From: WLMZ01 sp037139095
GTDB taxonomy: Bacteria; Actinomycetota; Acidimicrobiia; Acidimicrobiales; Ilumatobacteraceae
Reading direction: 5' to 3'
DNA length: 17,027 nt
Assembly (NCBI GenBank): GCA_037139095.1
Contig: JBAXHD010000050.1
Span: 1-17,027, forward strand
Shown: one piece after another, positions 6,780-14,606 of the stretch
Layout of the letters: each line of letters opens with the position of its first letter
Position numbering within the stretch: position 1 is the stretch's first letter
The notes under the pieces: generated by a model
What the model was told of the DNA's origin: nothing
The model's input: only the letters and a program-made list of their open reading frames with translations
The model's database searches: none
Translations under genes and position numbers: made by a program

Positions 6780-8798
6780 GTGATTCCGTTCAAGGTGGTC
6801 TCCGATTTCGCCCCTGCAGGTGATCAACCTGCAGCGGTGGCCAGCCTCACCGAAGGCATCGAACAGGGCCTTCGATTTCAGACGCTCTTGGGCATCACCG
6901 GTTCGGGCAAGTCGGCCACCATCGCGTGGACCATCGAGAAGGTTCAAAAGCCAACGCTGATCTTGGCTCCCAACAAGTCGCTCGCTGCGCAGTTGGCGCA
7001 AGAGATGCGTGAGTTCTTCCCCGACAACCGGGTCGAGTACTTCGTGAGTTATTACGACTACTACCAACCCGAGGCATACATGGCCTCAAGCGACACCTAC
7101 ATCGAGAAGGACTCATCGGTCAACGACGAGATCGACCGGCTGCGGCACAGCGCTACAGCGGCCTTGCTCACCCGTCGCGACACCATCGTTGTGGCATCGG
7201 TGAGCTGCATCTACGGAATGGGTAACCCCGCCGAATACAAGGGCCAGTTGCTCGAACTGCATACCGGTGTCGATTACGACCAGCGCAGTATCTTGCGCCG
7301 CCTCGTCGATCTGCAGTTCGACCGCAACGACATCGCGTTAGGTCGCGGCAAGTTCCGGGTGCGCGGCGACACCATCGAGATCCATCCGTCATACGACGAA
7401 AACGTGTTGCGCATCGAAATGTTTGGCGACACCGTCGATCGCATCACCATGATCGACCCACTTACCGGCGAGCAACTCAGCGAGATGACCGAGGTGATGG
7501 TGTTTCCCGCCACTCACTATGTGGCCGGAGACGAACGGATGCGCAAGGCGGTCATCGGTATTGAGGCCGAACTGCAAGAGCGCTTGGCGTGGTTTCAGGC
7601 CGAGGGCAAGCTGCTCGAAGTGCAGCGGCTGCGCATGCGCACCGAATACGACCTTGAGATGATCCAAGAGGTTGGCTTTTGCAACGGCATCGAGAACTAC
7701 TCCATGCATATCGACGGCCGCACTCATGGCGAGCCTCCGTTCACGCTCATCGATTACTTCCCCGACGACTTCTTGTTGGTCATCGACGAAAGCCACGTTG
7801 CGGTGCCGCAGTTGCATGGTCAATACATGGGCGACCTCAGCCGCAAAGACCAGTTGATCGAGCATGGGTTTCGTCTGCCCAGCGCGCGAGACAACCGACC
7901 CCTGCGGTTCGAAGAAGTGCTCGAGCGCATTCCGCAGTGTGTGTTCTTGTCGGCAACTCCGTCGGCCTACGAGCTCAAGGTGTCGCAGCGCGTGGTCGAG
8001 CAGATCGTGCGCCCCACCGGCCTCATCGACCCTGAGGTCATTGTCAAACCCACCAAGGGCCAAATCGACGACCTCATCGAAAACGTAAACGCCCGCGTTG
8101 CCCAAGGCGACCGCGTGCTGATCACCACGCTCACCAAGAAGATGGCCGAAGACCTCACCGAGTATCTGCTCGAACAAGGCCTGCGCGTGCGATACATGCA
8201 CAGCAACATCGACACCATTCAACGCATCGAAACGCTGCGCGGCCTACGCCTTGGCGAATTCGATGCGCTGGTGGGTATCAACCTGTTGCGCGAGGGTCTC
8301 GACCTTCCCGAGGTTTCGTTGGTGGCCATTCTCGACGCCGACAAAGAAGGCTTCCTGCGCAGCGAGACATCGCTGATCCAGACCATGGGTCGTGCGGCTC
8401 GCAACGTAGATGGTCAGGTCATCATGTACGCCGACCGCATTACCAACTCAATGGCGAAAGCCATCGAAGAAACGCAGCGTCGCCGTGAGCGCCAGATTGC
8501 TTACAACCTTGAGCACGGCATCAACCCGCAGACAATCCGCAAAGCTGTAGGCGACATCTTGTCGCTGCTTCGTCCCGACTCGTCGGCACCGGTGCCCGGC
8601 AAAGATCGGCGCAAGCAACGCGAGCGAGACAAGGTGCAGCGCGAGATCAAGACACTGCCGCAGCAAGAGTTGGCCCGGCTTATTCTCACGCTCGAGGAAG
8701 AAATGCACGAAGCCTCGGTCCAGCTTCGCTTCGAGTACGCGGCTCGTCTGCGCGACGAAATCAACGACCTGCGTCGCGAGCTTCGCGATGCCGGCTGA
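6780..8798 (+). CDS. uvrB: excinuclease ABC subunit B
   Basis: DNA damage-verifying helicase of nucleotide excision repair; it receives the lesion from UvrA and positions UvrC for incision. The 672-residue length is normal for the family. Visible landmarks: PAGDQP (12-17), Walker A GITGSGKS (38-45), the beta-hairpin YYDYYQPEAY (91-100) that clamps the DNA, Walker B DESH (336-339), SATP (391-394), REGLDLPEVSLVAILDADKE (504-523), motif VI QTMGRAARN (534-542), and a C-terminal UVR motif (about 628-663) for UvrA/UvrC contact. The GTG start is chosen because PFKVVSDFAPAGDQP is the expected N-terminus and the -10 box implies leaderless transcription from this base. An SOS box makes it the DNA-damage-inducible member of the set. 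Confidence 0.98.
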   Translation: MIPFKVVSDFAPAGDQPAAVASLTEGIEQGLRFQTLLGITGSGKSATIAWTIEKVQKPTLILAPNKSLAAQLAQEMREFFPDNRVEYFVSYYDYYQPEAYMASSDTYIEKDSSVNDEIDRLRHSATAALLTRRDTIVVASVSCIYGMGNPAEYKGQLLELHTGVDYDQRSILRRLVDLQFDRNDIALGRGKFRVRGDTIEIHPSYDENVLRIEMFGDTVDRITMIDPLTGEQLSEMTEVMVFPATHYVAGDERMRKAVIGIEAELQERLAWFQAEGKLLEVQRLRMRTEYDLEMIQEVGFCNGIENYSMHIDGRTHGEPPFTLIDYFPDDFLLVIDESHVAVPQLHGQYMGDLSRKDQLIEHGFRLPSARDNRPLRFEEVLERIPQCVFLSATPSAYELKVSQRVVEQIVRPTGLIDPEVIVKPTKGQIDDLIENVNARVAQGDRVLITTLTKKMAEDLTEYLLEQGLRVRYMHSNIDTIQRIETLRGLRLGEFDALVGINLLREGLDLPEVSLVAILDADKEGFLRSETSLIQTMGRAARNVDGQVIMYADRITNSMAKAIEETQRRRERQIAYNLEHGINPQTIRKAVGDILSLLRPDSSAPVPGKDRRKQRERDKVQREIKTLPQQELARLILTLEEEMHEASVQLRFEYAARLRDEINDLRRELRDAG

Positions 8799-8835
8799 CC
8801 CAGTTCTCCGTTTCCCCCCGCTGTGCTTCTCTAGA

Positions 8836-8841
8836 TAGGTT
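8836..8841 (+). promoter_or_regulatory. leaderless-type -10 element of uvrA
   Basis: TAGGTT lies six bases before the uvrA ATG, the same geometry as coaE and uvrB. The rest of the 49-base gap is pyrimidine-rich and holds neither a Shine-Dalgarno nor a GAAC-N4-GTTC LexA site. Confidence 0.55.
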
Positions 8842-8847
8842 CGTTCA

Positions 8848-11691
8848 ATGGCCGACAAGATCATCGTTCGCGGCGCTCGCGAGCACAACCTGCGCAATGT
8901 CAGCGTCGACCTTCCGCGTGACAAGCTCATCGTGTTCACCGGGCTGTCTGGCTCCGGTAAATCAAGCCTTGCGTTCGACACCATTTATGCCGAGGGCCAA
9001 CGCCGCTACGTCGAGTCCCTCAGCGCATACGCCCGCCAGTTCCTCGGGCAGATGGACAAGCCCGATGTCGATGTCATCGAGGGTCTGTCGCCCGCCATTG
9101 CTATCGACCAGAAGTCGGCCAGCCGCAACCCGCGCTCAACCGTGGGCACCATCACTGAGGTCTACGACTATCTGCGCTTGCTCTACGCGCGCATCGGCAT
9201 TCAGCATTGCCCTACCGACGGCACCCGCTTGCAGCGCCAGACCCCGCAGCAAATCGTCGATCGCATTCTGCTCATGCCCGACGGCACGCGCTTTCAGGTG
9301 CTGGCTCCGGTGGTGCGCGGTCGCAAGGGCGAGTACAAGACACTGCTCGAAGATCTCGCCGGCCAGGGATATGTGCGTGCGCGCGTCGATACCGAACTGG
9401 TCGACATCGCCGAGTTCCTCAAACGCGAAGAGAGCCTGGCGCGTTATGAGAACCACTCCATCGAAGTAGTCATCGACCGTCTCGTGCGCCGCGACGGCAT
9501 CGAGCGTCGACTCACCGACAGCCTCGAAACCGCGCTGAAGCTGGCCGATGGTGTGGCCGAAATCGAGATCGTCGGCAAAGACGGTGAGGCCCAAGACACG
9601 CTCACGTTTAGCCAGCATTTGGCCTGCCCCAACTGTGGCACCAGCTTCGAAGAGCTCGCTCCTCGCAACTTCTCGTTCAACTCGCCGTACGGCGCGTGTG
9701 CCGCGTGCGACGGCCTTGGCACCACCTTTGAGATCGATCCCGACCTCATCGTGCCCGACCCTGAGCTTTCTATCTCGGGCGGTGCGATCGCTCCGTGGCG
9801 TTCGGCGCACACGCAGTACTTCAATCGCATGATCGAAGCGGTCGCCGAGGTGTACGACATCGACATCAATGCGCCGTGGAGCGCGATGAACGCCAAGCAA
9901 GTGAAGATTGTGTTGCACGGAGTCGACGGCAACGTGGCCGTGAAATACAAGAATCGCTATGGCCGCACCCGCGCCTATTCCACTGCGTACGAAGGTGTCA
10001 TCCCGTGGATCAAGCGCCGGCATCAGGCAGCCGAGAGCGACTGGAGCCGCGAGCAATACGAGGGCTACATGCGTCTGGTGCCGTGCCCCACATGCGGCGG
10101 CGCCCGCCTCAAGCCAGCCAGCTTGGCCGTCACGGTGAACGACAAGCACATCTCCGAAGTGTGCGACATGAGCATCGGCGAGTCAGCGAAGTTCTTGGTG
10201 GGCCTCGAGCTCAGCGAACGAGATCGCATGATTGCCGAACGCGTCGTGAAAGAGGTCAACGCTCGGCTTGGTTTCTTGCTCGACGTGGGCCTCGATTATT
10301 TGTCGTTGTCGCGTTCGGCGGGCACGCTTGCAGGCGGCGAAGCGCAACGCATTCGACTTGCCAGCCAGATCGGATCGGGTCTGGTGGGCACGCTCTACGT
10401 TCTCGACGAACCGTCCATCGGGTTGCACCAACGCGACAACCATCGGCTCATCGAGACGCTCGTGCGGTTACGTGATCTCGGCAACACGGTGCTGGTGGTC
10501 GAGCACGACGAAGACACCATTCGGGCCAGCGACTGGATTGTCGATATTGGTCCGGGCGCCGGCGAACACGGTGGGGCAGTGGTCTATAGCGGACCGGTCA
10601 AGGGCATCCTCAAGACCAAAGAGTCCATCACCGGTCAATACCTGTCGGGCAAGCGCAGTATTCCGGTGCCACAAAAACGGCGTGCTCCTGGCAACGACTG
10701 GCTCACCGTAAAGGGCGCTCGCGAGCACAACTTGCAGAACATCGATGTGCGCATTCCGCTCGGATGTTTTGTGGCTGTCACGGGTGTGTCGGGGTCGGGC
10801 AAGAGCTCGTTGGTTCGCGACATTCTGCTGCCGTCGTTGATGCAAAAGATCTACAAATCGAAGCAGGCAGCCGGTCGGCATACGTCGGTGCTGGGCATTG
10901 AGTTGCTCGACAAAGTCATCGATATGGACCAATCGCCCATTGGCCGCACGCCGCGCTCTAACGCAGCTACCTACACGGGCGTGTTCGACAACATTCGCAA
11001 GTTGTTCGCCACCACTCAAGAGTCAAAGGTGCGTGGCTATATGCCCGGCCGCTTCAGCTTCAACGTGGCGGGCGGCCGCTGCGAGGCGTGCAGCGGCGAT
11101 GGCACCATCAAGATCGAGATGCACTTCCTTCCCGATGTGTACGTGCCGTGCGAGGTCTGCAAGGGCGCTCGCTACAACCGAGACACGCTCGACATTCAGT
11201 TCAAGGGCAAGAACATCTCGGAGGTACTCGACATGCCAGTGGCGGAGGCTGTCGACTTCTTCTCGAACCAGCCAGCCATCTCGCGCTACATGCAGACCTT
11301 GGTCGATGTGGGCCTCGGCTACGTGCGCTTGGGTCAGCCTGCCCCAACGCTGTCGGGCGGCGAAGCGCAGCGTGTGAAACTCGCCGCCGAACTCGCCAAG
11401 CGATCTACTGGTCACACCATCTATCTGCTCGACGAGCCCACCACGGGTTTGCACTTCGAAGACGTGCGTCGGTTGCTCACGGTGTTGTCGCGGTTGGTCG
11501 ATCAGGGCAACACGGTGTTGGTCATCGAGCACAACCTCGACGTCATTAAGACATCCGATTGGGTCATCGATCTCGGCCCCGAAGGTGGCGGCGGTGGCGG
11601 CCTCATCGTTGGCGAAGGTGCGCCCGAGCACATCGCCAGCCTGCCGGCCAGCCACACCGGCCGATTCCTGAAGCCGCTACTCGAGGCCTAG
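8848..11691 (+). CDS. uvrA: excinuclease ABC subunit A
   Basis: Dimeric ABC-type ATPase that finds distorting DNA lesions and loads UvrB. The 947 residues contain two ATP sites: Walker A GLSGSGKSS (32-40) and GVSGSGKSS (646-654), with Walker B regions LDEPSIGLHQRD (519-530) and LDEPTTGLHFED (861-872). Zinc modules are Cys260/263/284/287 and Cys745/748/768/771. The second ABC signature is the usual LSGGEAQR (835-842). The first reads LAGGEAQR: Ala495 (codon 10330-10332) replaces the Ser normally present. A Gly-rich run lies near residues 913-918. The ATG gives the standard N-terminus IIVRGAREHNLRNV. The stop codon shares its CTAG with the stop of the convergent gene. Identity is certain; the effect of the signature change is not. 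Confidence 0.98.
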   Translation: MADKIIVRGAREHNLRNVSVDLPRDKLIVFTGLSGSGKSSLAFDTIYAEGQRRYVESLSAYARQFLGQMDKPDVDVIEGLSPAIAIDQKSASRNPRSTVGTITEVYDYLRLLYARIGIQHCPTDGTRLQRQTPQQIVDRILLMPDGTRFQVLAPVVRGRKGEYKTLLEDLAGQGYVRARVDTELVDIAEFLKREESLARYENHSIEVVIDRLVRRDGIERRLTDSLETALKLADGVAEIEIVGKDGEAQDTLTFSQHLACPNCGTSFEELAPRNFSFNSPYGACAACDGLGTTFEIDPDLIVPDPELSISGGAIAPWRSAHTQYFNRMIEAVAEVYDIDINAPWSAMNAKQVKIVLHGVDGNVAVKYKNRYGRTRAYSTAYEGVIPWIKRRHQAAESDWSREQYEGYMRLVPCPTCGGARLKPASLAVTVNDKHISEVCDMSIGESAKFLVGLELSERDRMIAERVVKEVNARLGFLLDVGLDYLSLSRSAGTLAGGEAQRIRLASQIGSGLVGTLYVLDEPSIGLHQRDNHRLIETLVRLRDLGNTVLVVEHDEDTIRASDWIVDIGPGAGEHGGAVVYSGPVKGILKTKESITGQYLSGKRSIPVPQKRRAPGNDWLTVKGAREHNLQNIDVRIPLGCFVAVTGVSGSGKSSLVRDILLPSLMQKIYKSKQAAGRHTSVLGIELLDKVIDMDQSPIGRTPRSNAATYTGVFDNIRKLFATTQESKVRGYMPGRFSFNVAGGRCEACSGDGTIKIEMHFLPDVYVPCEVCKGARYNRDTLDIQFKGKNISEVLDMPVAEAVDFFSNQPAISRYMQTLVDVGLGYVRLGQPAPTLSGGEAQRVKLAAELAKRSTGHTIYLLDEPTTGLHFEDVRRLLTVLSRLVDQGNTVLVIEHNLDVIKTSDWVIDLGPEGGGGGGLIVGEGAPEHIASLPASHTGRFLKPLLEA

Positions 11692-12551
11692 TCGCCTTTT
11701 TTGCGAAGGCGCTTGCTGGCGTCGTTGAGTTGCTTCTTCTCGTCGGCGGTGAGACCGTCCATGCCCACTGAGGCGATCTTGTCGAGGATGCGATCTACCG
11801 CGGCCTGATCTTGCATTGGCGTATACGTAGGTGTTGTTGGCCAACGACCCTCGACAACCACGGGTCCGCTGTGCTTGCGCTTGGCTGGCTTCTTGCGGCC
11901 GCCGCCCAGCTTGAGCTGTGGCAACCAGTGCAGGTCGGGCAACATGCCGAAGCTGCGTGCCGACCACACTGCGGTGCCGATGGTGACCAGCAACACGATG
12001 ATCAGTTCGTAGGCGCGATCGGCGAAGTACTGCAGAAACTCGATGCCGACCAACACCGCTGCGAGAGCCCACGCCGGGATGCCGAAGAAGAACGGTGCTC
12101 GTGGATTTTGCGCTACGAACACCACGAACAGGGCTACCTCGATCGAGCGAATTGAGAACAAGTTCACGTCGAGCCCGGAAGCCACGACGCCGGCGATGAC
12201 AGCGATGAGCACCAACATCCACGCGAACTTGGCGCGACCGATTTGGTTCTCTACCTGTTTGCCGAAATACCAAAACAGGGCGATCGAAATCACGTTCCAG
12301 ATCGCGTTGTTGCCGGCGAGGTTGTTGGTAATGGGCCACGTGAGTAGGCGCCACAGTTGCCCGCTACGAACCTCGCTGGGTAACAGGGCAGTGTGTGCCC
12401 ACAGCGCCCTGTCGATAGCCCACACGAAGATGGAGATGACACAGAGCGCAGTGACCAGCACGGTGGTGGTGACATCGATAGTGCCCACGCGGAACCAGGG
12501 ATCAGAGTGACCGCGACGTGCAGGAAACGAGAAGCGATAACGACCAGGCAT
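11688..12551 (-). CDS. rhomboid-like membrane protein, probably proteolytically inactive
   Basis: Integral membrane protein of about 287 residues. Around residue 65 it has GQLWRLLTWPIT, then NNAIWNVISIALFWYFGKQVE and NQIGRAKFAW, the L1 loop/TM2/TM3 pattern of rhomboids. Hydrophobic segments lie at about 28-48, 81-97, 108-125, 136-147, 155-176 and 180-196. The catalytic GxSG of TM4 and the TM6 His are not seen: the corresponding part reads LFSIRSIEVAL, and the last segment has no His. A basic linker (KKPAKRKH) leads to a C-terminal helical module (about 249-285, VDRILDKIASVGMDGLTADE) like the DUF6576 tail found on rhomboid-like proteins. Start: ATG at 12551, seven bases after a TAGGGT -10 box. 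A GTG at 12608 would add 19 residues but has no promoter or ribosome site. Function unknown. Confidence 0.8.
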   Translation of the reverse strand: MPGRYRFSFPARRGHSDPWFRVGTIDVTTTVLVTALCVISIFVWAIDRALWAHTALLPSEVRSGQLWRLLTWPITNNLAGNNAIWNVISIALFWYFGKQVENQIGRAKFAWMLVLIAVIAGVVASGLDVNLFSIRSIEVALFVVFVAQNPRAPFFFGIPAWALAAVLVGIEFLQYFADRAYELIIVLLVTIGTAVWSARSFGMLPDLHWLPQLKLGGGRKKPAKRKHSGPVVVEGRWPTTPTYTPMQDQAAVDRILDKIASVGMDGLTADEKKQLNDASKRLRKKGD

Positions 12552-12558
12552 CCGAAGC

Positions 12559-12564
12559 ACCCTA
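12559..12564 (-). promoter_or_regulatory. -10 element of the rhomboid-like gene
   Basis: TAGGGT on the minus strand, seven bases before the ATG at 12551; it fits the leaderless pattern seen on other genes here and supports that start over the upstream GTG. Confidence 0.5.
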
Positions 12565-12584
12565 GTGGTCACTCGTCGTGTGGC

Positions 12585-12599
12585 AGCGCCTTCGGCGCT
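12585..12599. repeat. short perfect inverted repeat between divergent genes
   Basis: AGCGCC-TTC-GGCGCT forms a 6-bp stem with a three-base centre. It lies in the 73-base divergent gap between the rhomboid-like gene and uvrC, upstream of both proposed -10 boxes, so it could be an operator. If the GTG at 12608 were the real start of the rhomboid-like gene it would be coding. Confidence 0.4.
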
Positions 12600-12609
12600 A
12601 GGTGCCACG

Positions 12610-12615
12610 TAAGCT
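12610..12615 (+). promoter_or_regulatory. candidate -10 element of uvrC
   Basis: TAAGCT (TANNNT) ends nine bases before the uvrC ATG, which would leave a leader of only about three bases. No clear -35 and no LexA site are seen. Confidence 0.4.
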
Positions 12616-12624
12616 CAGCGGATC

Positions 12625-14559
12625 ATGGTGAAGCGCCCGCCGACCGGAACGATCCCCGAAACACCCGGGTCCTATCAGTTCAAAGACGGCGACGGTCGGG
12701 TCATCTATGTGGGCAAGGCCTCAAATCTTCGCCAACGGCTGAGTAACTATTTCCAAGATCCGCGCAACATGCACACCCGCACGGCGCAGATGGTGGCCAC
12801 GGCCGAGACCGTCGAGTGGATCGAGGTGCGCAACGAGGTCGAAGCCTTGATGCTCGAGTTCAGCCTGATTAAAGAGCACCGCCCGCGTTTCAACATTCGT
12901 CTGCGCGACGACAAGAGCTATCCGTTTCTCGCGGTCACTATGGACGAAGAGTGGCCCCGAGCGTTGGTGATGCGCGGCCGCAAGCGCAAGGGTGTTCGTT
13001 ACTTCGGCCCGTATGCCCATGCGTATGCCATTCGCGACACGCTCGATCTGTTGCTGCGTAGCTTCCCCATTCGCACCTGCAGTAACGGCAAGTTCAACGA
13101 GCACCAACGGCTGGGTCGCCCGTGCCTGTTGTTTCACATCGAGAAGTGCAGCGGGCCATGCGTGGGCAACATCGAAAAGCCTGAGTACTTCCAACAGGTC
13201 ACCGAGCTCTGCGATTTTCTTGATGGTGACACCGACGAGATCGTGCAGAAGCTTGAAGCCGATATGCGCGCCGCAGCCAAGGAGCTCGAGTTCGAACGAG
13301 CCGCGCGGTTGCGAGATCGTTGGGCTGCGGTGCAGCGCGCTATCGAGAAGCAACAGATGGTCGCTGAGCGAAGCGAAGACATCGATGTCATCGGTCTGGC
13401 CGAGGACGAACTCGAAGCCGCCGTGCAGGTGTTCTTTGTGCGCAAGGGACGCGTTGTTGGCCGTAAGGGTTTCGTGCTCGACAAGGTCGAAGATCTCACC
13501 CCTGGCGGACTCGTCGATCGCATCATGGAACAGATGTATGGCGACGAGCCTCCGCTTGGCATTCCGAAGCAGGTGCTGGTCCCGGTGGATGCCGACGACT
13601 CAGACACATACGAAGAATGGCTCACCCACTTGCGTGGCTCAAGGGTGCAGATTCGCGTGCCGCAACGCGGCGACAAACGTGATCTGCACGAGACGGTTAC
13701 GCGCAATGCCAAAGAAGAGTTCACGCGCCACCGTCTACGGCGCGCCGCCGATCACAACACTCGCAGCCGGGCCCTTACTGAGTTGCAAGACATGCTCGGT
13801 TTGCCAGAGGCGCCGCTGCGCATCGAGTGCTACGACATGGCGCACCTGCAGGGCACCGACTACGTGGGTTCCATGGTTGTGCTCGAAGACGGTCTTCCGA
13901 ACAAGCGTGAGTACCGGCGCTTCAAGGTGAAGACAGTTGAGGGCAACGACGATTACGCCGCGATGGAAGAAGTGCTCACGCGCCGCCTCACTGCGTATCT
14001 CGAGCAACGAGATCAGCCGGCGAACGATCGTGGCGATCGGCCGGGCAAGTTTGCCTACCCACCGCAGCTGCTCTTGGTTGATGGCGGCAAGGGTCAGCTT
14101 GCCGTAGCCGAACGCGTAGTGCGCGCGTTGGGACTCGAAGATGAGATCCCGATTGCGTCGTTGGCCAAACGATTCGAAGAGGTCTATGTGCCGGGTCGTA
14201 GCGAGCCGGTCAACGTGCCGCGCGGCAGCGACGCGTTGTTCATGCTGCAGCGCATTCGCGACGAGGCTCATCGTTTCGCGAATACCTTCCATCGCGAGTT
14301 GCGCGGCAAGCGGATGACCAAGAGTTCGCTCGACGACATTGTCGGATTGGGCGACAACCGCAAGGCGCGCATCGCAAAAGAACTCGGCGGCGTAAACGCT
14401 GTGAAGAAGGCATCGCTCGACACGCTCAAGTCGCTCACGTGGCTACCCGATTCGGTTGCCGAGACCATCTACGCAAAGTTTCATCCAGCGGGAAGTGCCG
14501 CGCCCAGTGCGACTGAGCCTGCCGCGACTGAGCCTGCCGTACCTGACGCAGTCGACTGA
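12625..14559 (+). CDS. uvrC: excinuclease ABC subunit C
   Basis: Dual endonuclease of nucleotide excision repair that cuts both sides of the lesion in the UvrB-DNA complex. The 644 residues comprise a GIY-YIG nuclease (about 10-95: PGSYQF with Tyr17, VIYVGKASNLRQRL with Arg36, acidic end in EVEALMLE), a four-Cys cluster (152, 167, 175, 179) like the metal-binding Cys set of other UvrC proteins, a UVR motif (about 206-241) that meets UvrB, an RNase H-like C-terminal nuclease with Asp404 (ECYDMAH), Asp443 (NDDYAAM), Asp486 (VDGGKGQ) and His549/His556, and tandem helix-hairpin-helix motifs (about 564-621). The last 23 residues are a low-complexity tail with a duplicated ATEPA. The ATG gives the normal N-terminus a few residues before the nuclease; GTG at 12628 is the second codon. 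Confidence 0.98.
   Translation: MVKRPPTGTIPETPGSYQFKDGDGRVIYVGKASNLRQRLSNYFQDPRNMHTRTAQMVATAETVEWIEVRNEVEALMLEFSLIKEHRPRFNIRLRDDKSYPFLAVTMDEEWPRALVMRGRKRKGVRYFGPYAHAYAIRDTLDLLLRSFPIRTCSNGKFNEHQRLGRPCLLFHIEKCSGPCVGNIEKPEYFQQVTELCDFLDGDTDEIVQKLEADMRAAAKELEFERAARLRDRWAAVQRAIEKQQMVAERSEDIDVIGLAEDELEAAVQVFFVRKGRVVGRKGFVLDKVEDLTPGGLVDRIMEQMYGDEPPLGIPKQVLVPVDADDSDTYEEWLTHLRGSRVQIRVPQRGDKRDLHETVTRNAKEEFTRHRLRRAADHNTRSRALTELQDMLGLPEAPLRIECYDMAHLQGTDYVGSMVVLEDGLPNKREYRRFKVKTVEGNDDYAAMEEVLTRRLTAYLEQRDQPANDRGDRPGKFAYPPQLLLVDGGKGQLAVAERVVRALGLEDEIPIASLAKRFEEVYVPGRSEPVNVPRGSDALFMLQRIRDEAHRFANTFHRELRGKRMTKSSLDDIVGLGDNRKARIAKELGGVNAVKKASLDTLKSLTWLPDSVAETIYAKFHPAGSAAPSATEPAATEPAVPDAVD
14509..14538 (+). repeat. 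15-bp perfect tandem duplication in the uvrC tail
   Basis: GCGACTGAGCCTGCC occurs twice head to tail (14509-14523 and 14524-14538), encoding ATEPA twice. It is in frame and lies after the helix-hairpin-helix domain, so it should be neutral. Confidence 0.9.
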
Positions 14560-14606
14560 CGCGATCAGAACGCTTACAGCCCCTCGACTATCGGTAGCGC
14601 GGGTTG

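Noticed and set aside
9136..10149. Long antisense open frame within uvrA
   Set aside because: Same artefact; uvrA is unambiguous on the other strand and the antisense protein has no recognisable motif.
11693..11711. CGCCTT-TTTTGCG-AAGGCG hairpin after uvrA as a terminator
   Set aside because: The T-run lies in the stem and loop rather than after it in either direction, and the bases encode the basic C-terminus of the rhomboid-like protein.
12552..12608. GTG start at 12608 for the rhomboid-like protein
   Set aside because: No ribosome site or -10 box precedes it, and the ATG at 12551 has a leaderless-type promoter; it remains possible and is noted in the gene entry.
14549..14558. Perfect palindrome CAGTCGACTG at the end of uvrC
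   Set aside because: Ten bases including the stop codon, with no U-tract, spacing or promoter context; expected by chance in this much sequence.
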